64,000 nt of DNA from Alphaproteobacteria bacterium. Lineage in GTDB: Bacteria > Pseudomonadota > Alphaproteobacteria > TMED109. Where the stretch lies: positions 1-64,000 of the forward strand of contig JAJEGJ010000095.1 in NCBI GenBank assembly GCA_022819905.1. The letters are read 5' to 3'. How positions within the stretch are numbered: position 1 is the first letter of the stretch; every line of letters starts with the position of its first letter. The notes beneath the pieces were generated by a model. That model did not search any database. It was not told the origin of the DNA and saw only the letters and a list, made by a program, of their open reading frames with translations. Shown here piece after piece: positions 16,538 through 27,867 of this stretch. The translations under genes and the position numbers were made by a program.

Positions 16538-17566
16538 GTGCACGCAGATTTCAGAACACTCGCCTCGGTGCTCGTGATGGTCGGTGTGGCCGCCACCACG
16601 AGCGCCCAAGGTCGCGACATCCAGCCGCCGGTACCCACGCCGACAGACCTCAAGCCAGGCAGCATCTCCTGCGACGAGTGCCCGTATCCGGCCCCGAGCA
16701 AGTATCTCGACATCAATGTGTACAGCCAGGACGTGCGCATCTCCTATATGGACATCGCGCCGGCCGGCACAGCCAACGGCCGCGTGGTCCTGCTGATGCA
16801 CGGCAACAACTTCGGCGGCTTCTACTTCGGTGACATCATCGACGGGCTGACCGACGCCGGATTTCGCGTCGTCGCCCCGGATCAGATCGGGTACGGTAGA
16901 TCGTCGAAGCCGATCGCGCCCTACAACTTCAACACGCAGGCGCGCAACACACAGCTCATCCTCGAGCACGAGGGGATCGACAAGGTCATGGCGGTCGGCC
17001 ACTCGATGGGCGGCATGCTCGCGACGCGGTTCACGACGCAGTATCCCGCCTCGGTCGAGCGGCTGGTCATCTACAACCCCATCGGCCTCTCCGACAACCG
17101 GTTCACTCGCCCGATGACGCCGGTCGATCAGATCTACGAGCGGATCCTCCAGACCGACTACCAGAGCACCCGTCGAAGCCTTAGCCGGTACGTCGGGCAC
17201 GACCCGTCGGCCTGGAACGACAAGTTCGAGCTCTACACCCGCATCCACGCGTCGTGGACTCTCAGTTCCGACTTTCCGCGCCTCGCCATGGTGCAGGCGA
17301 TCATCCGCCAGATGCTCTACCAAGATCCGGTCGTCTACGACTGGCCGCACATCCAGGTGCCCACCCTCGCCTTCGGGGGCGCTGAGGATCTGCTGCTCGG
17401 CCCGGCGGAGGTCTTCCGGGAGCGAATGCAGGTGTTGGCCGACACGGTCCCGAACGGAAACGGTCGCTTGCTGCTCTTTCCCGGGCTCGGTCATGTGCCG
17501 CACTTGGAGCGGCCGGACATCATCGTGCCCGCGCTCGTCGAATACCTGATGGAAGGCGTGGAGTAG
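16538..17566 (+). CDS. Exported alpha/beta hydrolase
   Basis: This 342-residue alpha/beta hydrolase has an N-terminal signal peptide (TLASVLVMVGVAATTSAQ) that points to the periplasm. Core motifs are VVLLMHGNNFGGFYFGD, VVAPDQIGYGRSSKP, the nucleophile elbow VGHSMGGMLATRF with Ser, the acid in GGAEDLLLG and the catalytic His in LGHVPHLERP. Start choice: the GTG at 16538 has GGAGTAGG eight bases upstream; the in-frame ATG at 16496 would place unrelated residues before the signal. It follows the molybdenum enzyme by about 160 bases. The substrate is unknown; esterase, lactonase or epoxide hydrolase are all possible. Confidence 0.85.
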   Translation: MHADFRTLASVLVMVGVAATTSAQGRDIQPPVPTPTDLKPGSISCDECPYPAPSKYLDINVYSQDVRISYMDIAPAGTANGRVVLLMHGNNFGGFYFGDIIDGLTDAGFRVVAPDQIGYGRSSKPIAPYNFNTQARNTQLILEHEGIDKVMAVGHSMGGMLATRFTTQYPASVERLVIYNPIGLSDNRFTRPMTPVDQIYERILQTDYQSTRRSLSRYVGHDPSAWNDKFELYTRIHASWTLSSDFPRLAMVQAIIRQMLYQDPVVYDWPHIQVPTLAFGGAEDLLLGPAEVFRERMQVLADTVPNGNGRLLLFPGLGHVPHLERPDIIVPALVEYLMEGVE

Positions 17567-17729
17567 CGCCGTTCCGGAACAGACCGCTGGACATCATCGA
17601 GTCCGCATGCACCGGCCTGGGGATTGGCGGGGCATCTTCGGACCGCCCCGTGCGGGCACGCGAACGGCTCGCGCCGCCCGAACACCCTGCACCTGGACAC
17701 CTGCAGGGATTGCGGCGGGCCTAAATCGT

Positions 17730-18434
17730 TCAGAGTTCCCCGGCAAGCAGTAGGTCGACGTCTGTCGAGGCTTCCCTGATGGCAGCGACTGGAGCAGTCG
17801 CCGCGATCGATCCCTTCCGCATGATGGAGACCTGATCGCACAGGGCGGCTGCGAATTCCAGGTTTTGTTCGGCCAGCAGGATGGTCACGCTGTCTTGCTG
17901 CTTCAGCTTGATCAGCAGTTCGAGAATCTGGTCGACAAACGAGGGCTGCAGCCCCTCCGTGGGCTCATCAAGTAGCAGCGTCCCGGGACGTGTGCTGAGA
18001 CAACAGGCCAGTGCGACCAATTGCCGCTCGCCGCCGCTCAGCGCATCTCCAGTTCGATCCAGCAGCGGCATCAGGACCGGAAACCGGTCAAGGACGTCGG
18101 ACAGGTTTCCGGCCGGCCTCCCCTTGGCGATCATGGCGTAGCGCAGTTGGTCCCGGACGGTCATGCGCAGGAAGATGCCGCGTCCCTGGGGCACGTAACC
18201 AAGCCCCGCGCGTGCGCGTTCCTGTGGTGGTTCGGCCGTGAGGTCGCGGCCGTCGAGCATGACTTGCCCGGCCGTTACGGTGAGAAACCCCATCATCGCG
18301 CGCATCAGCGTGGTCTTGCCCATGCCGTTGGCGCCGAGCACGGCCATGGCGGTTCCGGGCCGCACGTCGATATCGACGCCGGCCAGCACCGGAACGGAAG
18401 CGTAGCCGGCGCACAGGCCGGTGACTCTCAGCAT
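17730..18434 (-). CDS. livF: HAAT-type ABC transporter ATP-binding protein (LivF/UrtE-like)
   Basis: This 234-residue ATPase is the second nucleotide-binding subunit of a branched-chain amino acid/amide/urea importer. It has Walker A LGANGMGKTT, the family marker LGYVPQGRGIF, signature LSGGERQLVALA, Walker B LLLDEPTEGL and the H-loop position occupied by Gln (LLAEQNLEFA), as is usual for LivF. It overlaps the livG-like gene by seven bases and is the last gene of the leftward cluster. QGRG-type loops and the gene order resemble UrtE as much as LivF, so the ligand class (amino acid, amide or urea) is open. Confidence 0.92.
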   Translation of the reverse strand: MLRVTGLCAGYASVPVLAGVDIDVRPGTAMAVLGANGMGKTTLMRAMMGFLTVTAGQVMLDGRDLTAEPPQERARAGLGYVPQGRGIFLRMTVRDQLRYAMIAKGRPAGNLSDVLDRFPVLMPLLDRTGDALSGGERQLVALACCLSTRPGTLLLDEPTEGLQPSFVDQILELLIKLKQQDSVTILLAEQNLEFAAALCDQVSIMRKGSIAATAPVAAIREASTDVDLLLAGEL

Positions 18435-19162
18435 GTGTCCGCCGTCGGGGGCTGGCCGAGATAGACCTCCTTGACCCGCTGGTCCGCCATGACGGCATCG
18501 GCCGGGCCCTCCACGAGGATTTGTCCCCGGTGGAAGACGGTCACGGTGGCCGCGACCATTCGAATAAACTGGAGGTCGTGCTCAACGACAATGACGGTGT
18601 GCTCCTTCGCGAGGGATCGGACGAGTTCGGCTGTTTGCGCAACTTCCTGCCGGGTCATACCGGCGGTGGGTTCGTCCAGCAGCATCAGCGCCGGATTTCC
18701 CGCCATCACCAAGCCCAGTTCGAGCCATTGCCGCTGTCCGTGCGGCAGTGATCCGGCCGGCCGGGCAGCAAGGGGGGACAGGCCGGTGACCGCAAGGATT
18801 TCGTCAGTCTTGCGGGTCCGGGCCGCCCGACCGTCGGCCTTCCACGTGGCCAGTCGAACGTTCTCGGCAACGCTCAACCCGTTGAACAGCGCGGGGATCT
18901 GGGTCTTGATCGCGACTCCCCTCCGTGCGATGGCATGCGTGGTTGCACCGGTGATGTCCTCGCCGCCGAAGCGCACGCGACCAGCGGTGGGCCGGAGCTG
19001 ACCCGTGAGGCAGCGGAAGAATGTGCTCTTGCCGGCACCATTGGGCCCGATCAGGCAACGCAGTTCGCCGGCCTCGACCCGGAAATCAACGTGGTCGATC
19101 GCGGTCACGCCACCGAACCGTTTGGTCAACGCGATCGTTTCGAGAAGGGGAGGGTTCGTCAC
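18428..19162 (-). CDS. livG: HAAT-type ABC transporter ATP-binding protein (LivG/UrtD-like)
   Basis: This 244-residue ATPase pairs with the LivF-like subunit. It carries TKRFGGVTAIDHVDF, Walker A IGPNGAGKSTFF, the stretch GVAIKTQIPALFNGLSVAEN, a variant signature LPHGQRQWLELG in place of LSGGQ, Walker B LMLLDEPTAGM and the switch His in VVEHDLQFI. The LPHGQRQ signature is the form seen in UrtD-type subunits, which favours a urea or amide ligand over branched-chain amino acids. It overlaps the permease gene upstream by four bases. Confidence 0.92.
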   Translation of the reverse strand: MTNPPLLETIALTKRFGGVTAIDHVDFRVEAGELRCLIGPNGAGKSTFFRCLTGQLRPTAGRVRFGGEDITGATTHAIARRGVAIKTQIPALFNGLSVAENVRLATWKADGRAARTRKTDEILAVTGLSPLAARPAGSLPHGQRQWLELGLVMAGNPALMLLDEPTAGMTRQEVAQTAELVRSLAKEHTVIVVEHDLQFIRMVAATVTVFHRGQILVEGPADAVMADQRVKEVYLGQPPTADTC

Positions 19163-20163
19163 GGCGCGCTTCGCGCGCGGCCCCGTAGGTCCGCCAGCAG
19201 GCTTCGGGTGCCCGGGACAAGACCGCGTCGGGCAAACAGGACGAGCACCACGAATGCAGCTCCCAGTACCAGGTTGGTGTCGGCGAGCTTGGCTTCACCG
19301 AGCCAGGTCATGGCAGCCTGGACCAGGACACAGCCGACGACCGCCCCGCTCAGCGTCCCGAGGCCGCCTACCAGCACCCAGACGATGATCTGCGCGGTGA
19401 ACGTCATCGCAAACACGTTGGGGCTTACGTAGGACCCCCATGCAGCGAACAGCACGCCGGAGAGCCCCGCGATTGCACCGCCGATCACGAAGACCGTGAG
19501 CTTCGTGGCTCGGACGTCGTAGCCGAGCAACTGGGCCCTTTCCTCGTTCTCGCGAACGGCGACGACGACCCGACCGAAATCGGTCGCCAGCAGCCCCCGC
19601 AGGCCGCCGTAGACCACCGCGAGCATGACTGCGGTGAGCACGTAGAGGTCGCCGTAGACCACCTGGTGCTCAGGCAAACCGGGGACATTGATCGGCGGTA
19701 CCGACGGGATGCCGTTGTACCCGCCCAGAAGGGCATTGCCGATCCGGTATTCACTGCCCGCCGACGCGCCGGTCAGGTAGTAGAAGATGAGTGACACGGC
19801 CAGCGTGATGACGGCCAGATACACGTCGCTGATTCGCTGCCAAAACAGGAAGTACCCGAGAATCCCGGCCAGGAGGGCCGGTAGCAGGATGCCGAGCAGG
19901 AGCGGCACGGTGCTGTCGCCCATGTTGATTACGGCGATGGCGTAGGTGTATCCGCCCAGTCCAAAGAACACGGACTGGCCGAAGCACAGGATCCCGCCGA
20001 ACCCCCACACCCAGGCGAGACTGAGAGCGAGAATCGCAAGCACCAGGAAAAGGGTGAGTTCGAACAGTACGAAGATCTCGGCGACAGCCGGGACCACGAC
20101 GATGAGCGCGCCGCCGACAGCAACTGCCGCCAGCAGGCTTGCCCGTTCACGAACCCAGTTCAC
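19159..20163 (-). CDS. livM: HAAT-type ABC transporter permease (LivM/UrtC-like)
   Basis: This 334-residue inner-membrane permease has about nine hydrophobic helices. The conserved N-terminal block is LAILALSLAWVWGFGGILCFGQ, followed by FGLGGYTYA. The permease loop AVRENEERAQLLGYDV and the C-terminal block AGLSGVLFAAWGSYVSP are also typical. The GTG start at 20163 overlaps the stop of the LivH-like gene (GTGA). The overlaps through this cluster indicate tight translational coupling of the two permeases and two ATPases. Confidence 0.92.
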   Translation of the reverse strand: MNWVRERASLLAAVAVGGALIVVVPAVAEIFVLFELTLFLVLAILALSLAWVWGFGGILCFGQSVFFGLGGYTYAIAVINMGDSTVPLLLGILLPALLAGILGYFLFWQRISDVYLAVITLAVSLIFYYLTGASAGSEYRIGNALLGGYNGIPSVPPINVPGLPEHQVVYGDLYVLTAVMLAVVYGGLRGLLATDFGRVVVAVRENEERAQLLGYDVRATKLTVFVIGGAIAGLSGVLFAAWGSYVSPNVFAMTFTAQIIVWVLVGGLGTLSGAVVGCVLVQAAMTWLGEAKLADTNLVLGAAFVVLVLFARRGLVPGTRSLLADLRGRARSAP

Positions 20164-21026
20164 AGGGCCTTGCGGAAGTAACGCCCGGTAATTCCGGTCG
20201 GCAGGAGGCGCAGCAGTACGATAGCGACGACCAGCAACGCCACTTCGCCGACGACCGGGCGGCTGAGAAAGGCGGCTGCCTGGCTCGTGAAACCGAACAG
20301 TGCCGCGGCTAGCGTGGTGCCGGTGAGTGCCGTCGCGCCGCCGCTGATGACCGTGATGAACGCCTTGACGACATACGTCGCCCCGATTTCGGGAAGCACG
20401 CCGGCGAGAGGGGCCAGGACGGCGCCTGCGAGGCCGCTCAAGGCCGAGCCGAGGACGAACATGGCGGTGCGGAGTCGCTTGGTGTCCGCCCCGAGCGTGG
20501 CCGCAAGTCCCGGATTCTGCATGGCGCCCCGGGCCAGCAGGCCCGACCGGCTCCAGCGCAGCCAAACAAACAGTGACACGACCGTCACGATTGCAACGAG
20601 GATTACAAAAAACGTATAGATACCAATGCTGTAGGAGCTGAACTGAACGGTTCCGAAAGGTGGCGCCACGCCCTGTTGGTGGTACCCGAGCACCGTGGCG
20701 GCAAGGCCGATCAGGAAGAGGCTGAGTCCCCAGGTGGCAAGGATCGTGGCGATGATGTCTCCGTGCAGATGACGGATGACGAACCGCTCAACCAGGAAGC
20801 CGAGAGCGCCGACGGCTGCCGGGGCGACGACCAGCATGGCGATCCAGAGGTTCAGGCCAGCGCCAGCCGACAGCACGAAGGCATAGCCCCCGACCATCAG
20901 GAATTCGCCGTGGGCAAAGTTGATGACCCGGAGCATCCCGAAGATCACGGCCAGTCCGACGCTGATCAGCGCCAGGCTGGCCATCGCGTGCAGGAGGTGG
21001 AGACCTACGACGAGGGCGTGATCCAT
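20160..21026 (-). CDS. livH: HAAT-type ABC transporter permease (LivH/UrtB-like)
   Basis: This 288-residue permease starts at the ATG at 21026. It has the family N-terminus ASLALISVGLAVIFGMLRVINFAHGEFLM, about eight membrane helices, AMQNPGLAATLGADTKRL in the cytoplasmic coupling loop and the C-terminal block of Gly/Ala-rich helices. It follows the binding-protein gene by 23 bases and pairs with the LivM-like permease to form the translocation path. Confidence 0.92.
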   Translation of the reverse strand: MDHALVVGLHLLHAMASLALISVGLAVIFGMLRVINFAHGEFLMVGGYAFVLSAGAGLNLWIAMLVVAPAAVGALGFLVERFVIRHLHGDIIATILATWGLSLFLIGLAATVLGYHQQGVAPPFGTVQFSSYSIGIYTFFVILVAIVTVVSLFVWLRWSRSGLLARGAMQNPGLAATLGADTKRLRTAMFVLGSALSGLAGAVLAPLAGVLPEIGATYVVKAFITVISGGATALTGTTLAAALFGFTSQAAAFLSRPVVGEVALLVVAIVLLRLLPTGITGRYFRKAL

Positions 21027-21049
21027 GTCTGCCGACGCCCCGGCGCCAA

Positions 21050-22270
21050 TCAGATGTCCGGGGTGAACATCGTGTTGGTGTCGGGTCGAGCCTGCAGGTC
21101 GCACTGGGCCGCCGGGTTGGTGGGGGCCACGCCCTGATACCGCTGAAGGATTTTGAACTCGCCGTCGCGGGCTTCCGCCAGATGGGTATCCATGAAGCAG
21201 TGATGCGTGGCGGGATCGACGCTGACCGGGCCACCGGGGCCATCCACGCTGATCCCCGTCTCCAGGGCTTCGATGACGGCGTCCCGGTCGGTGGTGCCGG
21301 CCTGCCGGACGGCTTCGGCCCACAGCGTCCAGCCGTACCAATCCTTGATCGGCACGTCGGTCAGATAGCCGTAGTCGGTTCCGTAGCGACGACGGAACTC
21401 GGGCAACCATGCCTGGTTGAACGCGTTGTCCAGGCTTTCGTAATACGACCCGATCACCATGATTCCGTTGACAACTTCCGGAGGCATGCGGACGATTTCG
21501 CTGGTGCCGCCGAACGTGGTGGACATCATCGGAATGCGCTGGTTCATGCCGGCTGACGCCCACTGTCCGTAGAACGCCTCGTGCGCCGGGCCGACGAAGA
21601 CATTGAGCACGACGTCAGGTTCCGCGGCCTGAATGCGGCTGATAGTCGCGCCGAACTGGTTCACGTCCAGTGGAAAGAACTCCTCGCCGACGACTTCGCC
21701 GCCAAGGGATTGGGCGGCCTTCCGGATCCACTGGGCGGAGATCTGCCCGTAGTTGTAGTCGGCCGCCAGGACATAGACTCGCTTGCCCCAGCGGTCAGCC
21801 GCTGCCTGCAGCAGCAGGTCGACGTAGATGCCCGGCGTGGCGCCCGTGGCGAAGAAGTTGCGGTCGCAGACCCCGCCCTCGTAGTTCGTGTTGTAGACGT
21901 AGAGGGTGTCGAGCCGATGCAAAATGGGCCGGATGACCTCGCGTGACGAACTCGTCAGTCCGCCCTGGACCACAGCCACCCGATCCCTGAGGGCCAGCTG
22001 GTTGGCGAACTGGTTGTAAAACTGCATGTCGGATTGGGCGTCGTAGAGCTTGACCTCTAGCTGCCTGCCGAGCAGGCCACCCGCTTCGTTGATCTGATCG
22101 ATCGCCAACTCGGCGCAACGCCACTGGTTGTCGCCGAAACCCTGGAGGGGGCCTGACAGGTCATAAATGGCACCGACCGAAATCGGATCGTCGGCCTGGG
22201 CTTGGCGCCCAAGCGTGGAAATGGCAGCGGTGGCGGCGGTTCCTTCGATGAACGTGCGTCGTGTCAGCAA
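21050..22270 (-). CDS. HAAT-type ABC transporter substrate-binding protein (amide/urea-like)
   Basis: This 406-residue periplasmic binding protein of the type I fold has a twin-arginine-like leader (MLTRRTFIEGTAATAAIS). The mature part begins ISVGAIYDLSGPLQGFG, then NEAGGLLGRQLEVKLYDAQSD. The stretch YNTNYEGGVCDRNFFATG and YGQISAQW recall the AmiC/UrtA/FmdD group that binds short amides or urea. It is the first gene of the leftward cluster, followed by livH, livM, livG and livF. The divergent neighbours are valine-catabolic enzymes, so a branched-chain or amide ligand derived from valine is possible but unproven. Confidence 0.88.
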   Translation of the reverse strand: MLTRRTFIEGTAATAAISTLGRQAQADDPISVGAIYDLSGPLQGFGDNQWRCAELAIDQINEAGGLLGRQLEVKLYDAQSDMQFYNQFANQLALRDRVAVVQGGLTSSSREVIRPILHRLDTLYVYNTNYEGGVCDRNFFATGATPGIYVDLLLQAAADRWGKRVYVLAADYNYGQISAQWIRKAAQSLGGEVVGEEFFPLDVNQFGATISRIQAAEPDVVLNVFVGPAHEAFYGQWASAGMNQRIPMMSTTFGGTSEIVRMPPEVVNGIMVIGSYYESLDNAFNQAWLPEFRRRYGTDYGYLTDVPIKDWYGWTLWAEAVRQAGTTDRDAVIEALETGISVDGPGGPVSVDPATHHCFMDTHLAEARDGEFKILQRYQGVAPTNPAAQCDLQARPDTNTMFTPDI

Positions 22271-22503
22271 CGTGACAAATTCTCCCGAGCAAATTGGCGA
22301 TGCACCCCTTGGCGCTCAACTGTGGGGTAACGGGGATGGTGCGCGAACTCCGAACATGCGAGTTGCGCAGACTGCATGGCACCAAGGTAGCAACTTTTGG
22401 GAGCCCCGTTGGAAGATGGATCGCCAACTATGTCGGCCCCCTGGGTCAGTTCCGAATTCACTGCGAACGCGTGCCTCGCCCGCAAGATGGATGATCGCAT
22501 TCG

Positions 22504-22531
22504 TTGACAGGCAGAGGGCGCGTCGTACGAT
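22504..22531 (+). promoter_or_regulatory. Sigma-70-type promoter for the isobutyryl-CoA dehydrogenase gene
   Basis: TTGACA at 22504-22509 and TACGAT at 22526-22531 are separated by 16 bases. They lie about 30 bases before the GTG start at 22563, giving a short leader. This is the clearest vegetative-type promoter in the window. Confidence 0.55.
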
Positions 22532-22562
22532 CGCCTGACGGTTCGACGACAGGGCGCGCGCT

Positions 22563-23702
22563 GTGGACGCATTTCTCGATCAACAACAGCAGCTCTTCCA
22601 GGAATCGGTTCGGCGATTTGCGGAAGAACGGATCGCGCCGGCAGCCGCCGACTGGGACCGTGACCGGACATTTCCGGTCGAGGTGCTCCGCGAATCTGCC
22701 CACTTGGGACTTGCCGGACTCTACGTACCAACCGACCACGGCGGCAGCGGACTCTCGCGTCTGGATGCCGCCATCGTGTTCGAGGAACTATCGGCCGCCT
22801 GCCCGTCCACGGCAGCGTATATCTCCATTCACAACATGGTGGCGTGGATGATCTCGACGTTCGGGAATGACGAGCAGCGACCGCGGTTCCTCCCAGGCAT
22901 GATGGCGATGGACCTCCTCTCCAGCTACTGCCTGAGCGAGCCAGGCTCGGGCTCGGACGCGGCGTCCCTGTCGACTCGAGCGGAGCGAGACGGCGACCAC
23001 TATGTCCTGAACGGCTCAAAGGCCTTTATTTCGGGCGGGTCGGTGTCGGACCTCTATGCATGCATGGTCCGTACAGGCGGAGAGGGTCCCCGCGGTATCT
23101 CCTGCATCGTGGTGGAAAAAGATTCGCCGGGCCTGTCATTTGGCCGGCAGGAGGCGAAGCTCGGCTGGCACAGCCAGCCTACGGCGGCGGTGATCTTCGA
23201 GGACTGTCGGGTCCCGGTTGCCAACCGGATCGGTGCCGAGGGGGAGGGCTTTCAGATCGCAATGCGCGGTCTCGATGGCGGGCGCATCAACATCGCCTCG
23301 TGCTCGCTCGGTGCGGCGCGTCGGGCGCTGGCTGAGACCAGGGAGCACCTGCGGACCCGCAAGCAGTTCGGCGAGACACTGGCGTCGTTCCAGGGCCTGC
23401 GGTTCCGTTTTGCGGACATGGCCACCGAACTGGAGGCGGCCCGCCTGATGGTGCACGCCGCCGCCCGTGCCGTCGACGGGGGCCACGCCGACGCCACGGT
23501 CCGTTGCGCGATGGCGAAACGCTATGCCACGGATGTCGGGTTCCACGTGTGCGACGAGGCGATCCAGCTGCACGGCGGATACGGCTACCTCAACGACTAT
23601 CCGCTGGAGCGCCTCCAGCGCGACACCCGCGTTCACCGCATTCTCGAGGGAACCAACGAGATCATGCGGGTCATCGTGTCGCGCGGCCTCCTTGACGACT
23701 GA
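22563..23702 (+). CDS. Acyl-CoA dehydrogenase, isobutyryl-CoA dehydrogenase-like
   Basis: This is a 379-residue flavoprotein of the acyl-CoA dehydrogenase family. It shows [84 protein letters not shown] and the C-terminal [15 protein letters not shown], where the Glu is the catalytic base. The PTAAVIF and [10 protein letters not shown] segments fit isobutyryl-CoA dehydrogenase, which converts isobutyryl-CoA to methacrylyl-CoA in valine breakdown. The GTG start is the first good start after the promoter. The next gene, a hydroxyisobutyryl-CoA hydrolase-like enzyme, supports the assignment. Short/branched-chain acyl-CoA dehydrogenase is the alternative. Confidence 0.88.
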   Translation: MDAFLDQQQQLFQESVRRFAEERIAPAAADWDRDRTFPVEVLRESAHLGLAGLYVPTDHGGSGLSRLDAAIVFEELSAACPSTAAYISIHNMVAWMISTFGNDEQRPRFLPGMMAMDLLSSYCLSEPGSGSDAASLSTRAERDGDHYVLNGSKAFISGGSVSDLYACMVRTGGEGPRGISCIVVEKDSPGLSFGRQEAKLGWHSQPTAAVIFEDCRVPVANRIGAEGEGFQIAMRGLDGGRINIASCSLGAARRALAETREHLRTRKQFGETLASFQGLRFRFADMATELEAARLMVHAAARAVDGGHADATVRCAMAKRYATDVGFHVCDEAIQLHGGYGYLNDYPLERLQRDTRVHRILEGTNEIMRVIVSRGLLDD

Positions 23703-23728
23703 CGCCTAACCGCCAGGGAGACAGGAAC

Positions 23729-24772
23729 TTGGCGGCCGGTCTTCACTGGTTTCGAGAAGGTGCGGCCGGGCGCGTCATCCTTGATCGGCCGGAGGCGCTG
23801 AACGCCCTCGACTTGGCGATGGTACGGGCGTTCGCACAGGCACTCGACGCTTTCGAGAGCGATGCCGGCGTGCGCGCCGTCACCGTCGAGGGCAAGGGCG
23901 AGCGGGCCTTCTGCGCCGGCGGCGACGTGCTGGCGTTCTACGATGCCCGAGGCACCGACAGTACGGTCGGCGCCGATTTCTTTCGCGAGGAATACACGCT
24001 CAACCGGCGGATCAAGCGCTACTCGAAACCTGTCGTGGCGTTCATGGACGGGATCACGATGGGCGGCGGGGTCGGGGTGTCGCTCCACGCGTCGTACCGG
24101 GTGGTGACCGATCGTACCGTGTTTGCGATGCCCGAAACGGGAATTGGGCTGTTTCCGGACGTGGGCACCGGGCATTTCTTGAGCCGACTGGATAGCGGCA
24201 TAGGCACCTGGATCGCGCTGACGGGGAATCGGCTCGGCGCAGGCGACTGCCTGGACATCGGCGTCGGAACGCACGGATTGGATGCCGCGGCAGGGGTGGA
24301 CGATGCCGTGCAGGCCATCGCGACCATGGCGGACGACGACGTGGATGCCGCGCTGGCGCCGTTTCAGGGCGAGCCGGCGGCCGGCACGGCTCTGGATGCG
24401 CGGGAAGTGATGACCCGGTGTTTTGGCCAGCCGGACGCCCGGGCGATCGTCCAGGCCCTGGAGATCGAAGGGTCCGAGTGGGCGAAACGCACGGCGGCCG
24501 GATTGGCACGCAAGTCGCCGACGAGCATTCGGATCACCCTCCGGCAGTTGGAGCAGGCGAAAACCGCTTCCTTCGAGGATGAGCTTGTAACCGAGTACCG
24601 CATGAGCCAGGCGTGCATCGCCGGCCATGACTTCATGGAAGGGATTCGGGCAGCGCTGGTGGACCGGGACCGCAACCCTCGGTGGTCGCCGGGCCGGCTC
24701 GACGACGTGACAGACCAGTTGGTGGCCCGCCATTTCACGGAACCACCAGTAGGCGACCTCAGGTTTGACTGA
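23729..24772 (+). CDS. Enoyl-CoA hydratase/isomerase family, 3-hydroxyisobutyryl-CoA hydrolase-like
   Basis: This 347-residue crotonase-fold enzyme is longer than simple hydratases, as is usual for 3-hydroxyisobutyryl-CoA hydrolase. It shows VILDRPEALNALDLAM, AFCAGGDVLAFYDA, VVAFMDGITMGGGVGVSLHAS and the diagnostic FAMPETGIGLFPDVG with the catalytic Glu and Asp. Further matches are KSPTSIRITLRQLEQ, EYRMSQACIAGHDFMEGIRA and the end block WSPGRLDDVTD. It starts at a TTG 26 bases after the dehydrogenase stop, with AGGGAG and CAGGA upstream. It should release 3-hydroxyisobutyrate in the valine pathway. Confidence 0.9.
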   Translation: MAAGLHWFREGAAGRVILDRPEALNALDLAMVRAFAQALDAFESDAGVRAVTVEGKGERAFCAGGDVLAFYDARGTDSTVGADFFREEYTLNRRIKRYSKPVVAFMDGITMGGGVGVSLHASYRVVTDRTVFAMPETGIGLFPDVGTGHFLSRLDSGIGTWIALTGNRLGAGDCLDIGVGTHGLDAAAGVDDAVQAIATMADDDVDAALAPFQGEPAAGTALDAREVMTRCFGQPDARAIVQALEIEGSEWAKRTAAGLARKSPTSIRITLRQLEQAKTASFEDELVTEYRMSQACIAGHDFMEGIRAALVDRDRNPRWSPGRLDDVTDQLVARHFTEPPVGDLRFD

Positions 24773-24868
24773 CGTGTCTGCCGGCTGCAACCGGTTTTGT
24801 CAGCGGGGCCGGCCGCAGCACGGGTCGCAAACGAGGCCAGCTTCTACTGCTGATTTCTAACAACAGCA

Positions 24869-24897
24869 CTATCTATAATAAACAGTATTACAGATAG
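24869..24897. terminator. AT-rich hairpin between convergent genes
   Basis: Inside an unusually AT-rich patch (about 24849-24930) lies a 12-base stem with one mismatch: CTATCTATAATA, a 5-base loop, then TATTACAGATAG. It sits between the stop of the rightward hydrolase gene and the stop of leftward glnS, so it could act as a terminator in both directions. The low GC content contrasts sharply with everything around it. Confidence 0.4.
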
Positions 24898-25000
24898 GTA
24901 GCAAAATAATCGTCTATTCTATCGAGGGTAGAAGGCGGCCGGCCTGAACGTGCCGGCGGGGCGGTACGGAGGAAACCGGCGTAGCCATGGCAAGATGCGG

Positions 25001-26722
<1,722 letters not shown>

Positions 26723-26892
26723 GGCGGTACTCCCCGGGCTCGGCCAACCTGCGCAGCCGGCCTGTCTGCCAGATTTTGCCCGAATGGCCAAGCGTGGGGG
26801 CTCGATTCGATGCTGGGCAGGGAATTGGCCACGACCATGATCCCGCCGCGAGCGGCAGGGCAGGTACCGTGCTCGCACGGATGGGGGAGGCA

Positions 26893-27867
26893 ATGGGATT
26901 CCGGCTGCTCGTACTGACGAATCTCGAGACTCAGGCATCGCTGGACATGGTGCGCGGGTGGCCGGAACAACTGCAGGTCGAGATCCCTGGCTTGGAGACG
27001 CATCTGTCGGACAGCACGGAGGAAGCCTCCGACGTGATCGGGCAGGTGGACGCAATCTACGGGAAGGTTGACCCGGACGCGTTCGCCAAGGCGCGAGAGC
27101 TTCGATGGATCCAGTCGCCATTGGCTGGGCCGCGGCCAAGCTTCTACCACCAGGCACTCGCCGAAAGCGATGTGGTCGTCACCAACATGCGCGGGATCTT
27201 CAGCGACCATATCGGGGCGCACGTCCTCGCGTTCGTCCTGGCGTTTGCGCGCGGGCTTCCCACGTACTTGACCATGCAGCGCGACCGGCGCTGGCGGCCG
27301 GACGTACCGACCGTCCACCTCCCGGAAGCGACAGCCCTGATAGTCGGCGTCGGTGCCATTGGCGCCGAGGTGGCGCGCTTGTGCGCCGCCTTCGGGATGG
27401 CGGTCACCGGCGTCGACCCGAGGGCGACCGCCGCCCCCGAAGGCGTTGGCCGTCTCGTTGGACCGGAGGCGCTCGACGAGGTGCTTCCTACCGCTGACTT
27501 CGTCATCGTGACGGTGCCCGAGACCCCGGCTACGCAGGGGCTGTTCAACGCTGACAGGTTCGCGCGGATGAAGCCCACCGCGTTCTTCATCAACATTGGC
27601 CGCGGGGCCACGGCCGAGCTGGATGACCTGAACGCGGCCCTGCGTTCCGGCGTGCTGGCCGGCGCCGCCCTGGATGTGTTCCAGATCGAGCCGCTGCCCA
27701 TGGGCCATCCGCTGTGGAATGCTCCAGGCATGGTCGTCACGCCGCATGTGGCGGCAGCGGGCCCATACCTGAACCAACGGAGAACCGAAGTTTTTTTCGA
27801 CAACTGTCGGCGATTCAGCGAGGGCCGCGAACTGCGCAACGTCGTCGACAAGGCGAACTGGTTTTGA
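26893..27867 (+). CDS. D-2-hydroxyacid dehydrogenase, NAD(P)-dependent
   Basis: This protein of about 324 residues belongs to the D-isomer-specific 2-hydroxyacid dehydrogenase family. It has the catalytic-domain stretch [37 protein letters not shown] and the nucleotide-binding fingerprint [58 protein letters not shown] and the active-site His in [12 protein letters not shown] follow. The Arg-Glu-His catalytic set is present in the usual places. The ATG at 26893 has GGAGG only two bases away; the in-frame ATG at 26881 is an alternative adding four residues. Its substrate could be glyoxylate, hydroxypyruvate or a branched 2-ketoacid. Confidence 0.9.
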   Translation: MGFRLLVLTNLETQASLDMVRGWPEQLQVEIPGLETHLSDSTEEASDVIGQVDAIYGKVDPDAFAKARELRWIQSPLAGPRPSFYHQALAESDVVVTNMRGIFSDHIGAHVLAFVLAFARGLPTYLTMQRDRRWRPDVPTVHLPEATALIVGVGAIGAEVARLCAAFGMAVTGVDPRATAAPEGVGRLVGPEALDEVLPTADFVIVTVPETPATQGLFNADRFARMKPTAFFINIGRGATAELDDLNAALRSGVLAGAALDVFQIEPLPMGHPLWNAPGMVVTPHVAAAGPYLNQRRTEVFFDNCRRFSEGRELRNVVDKANWF

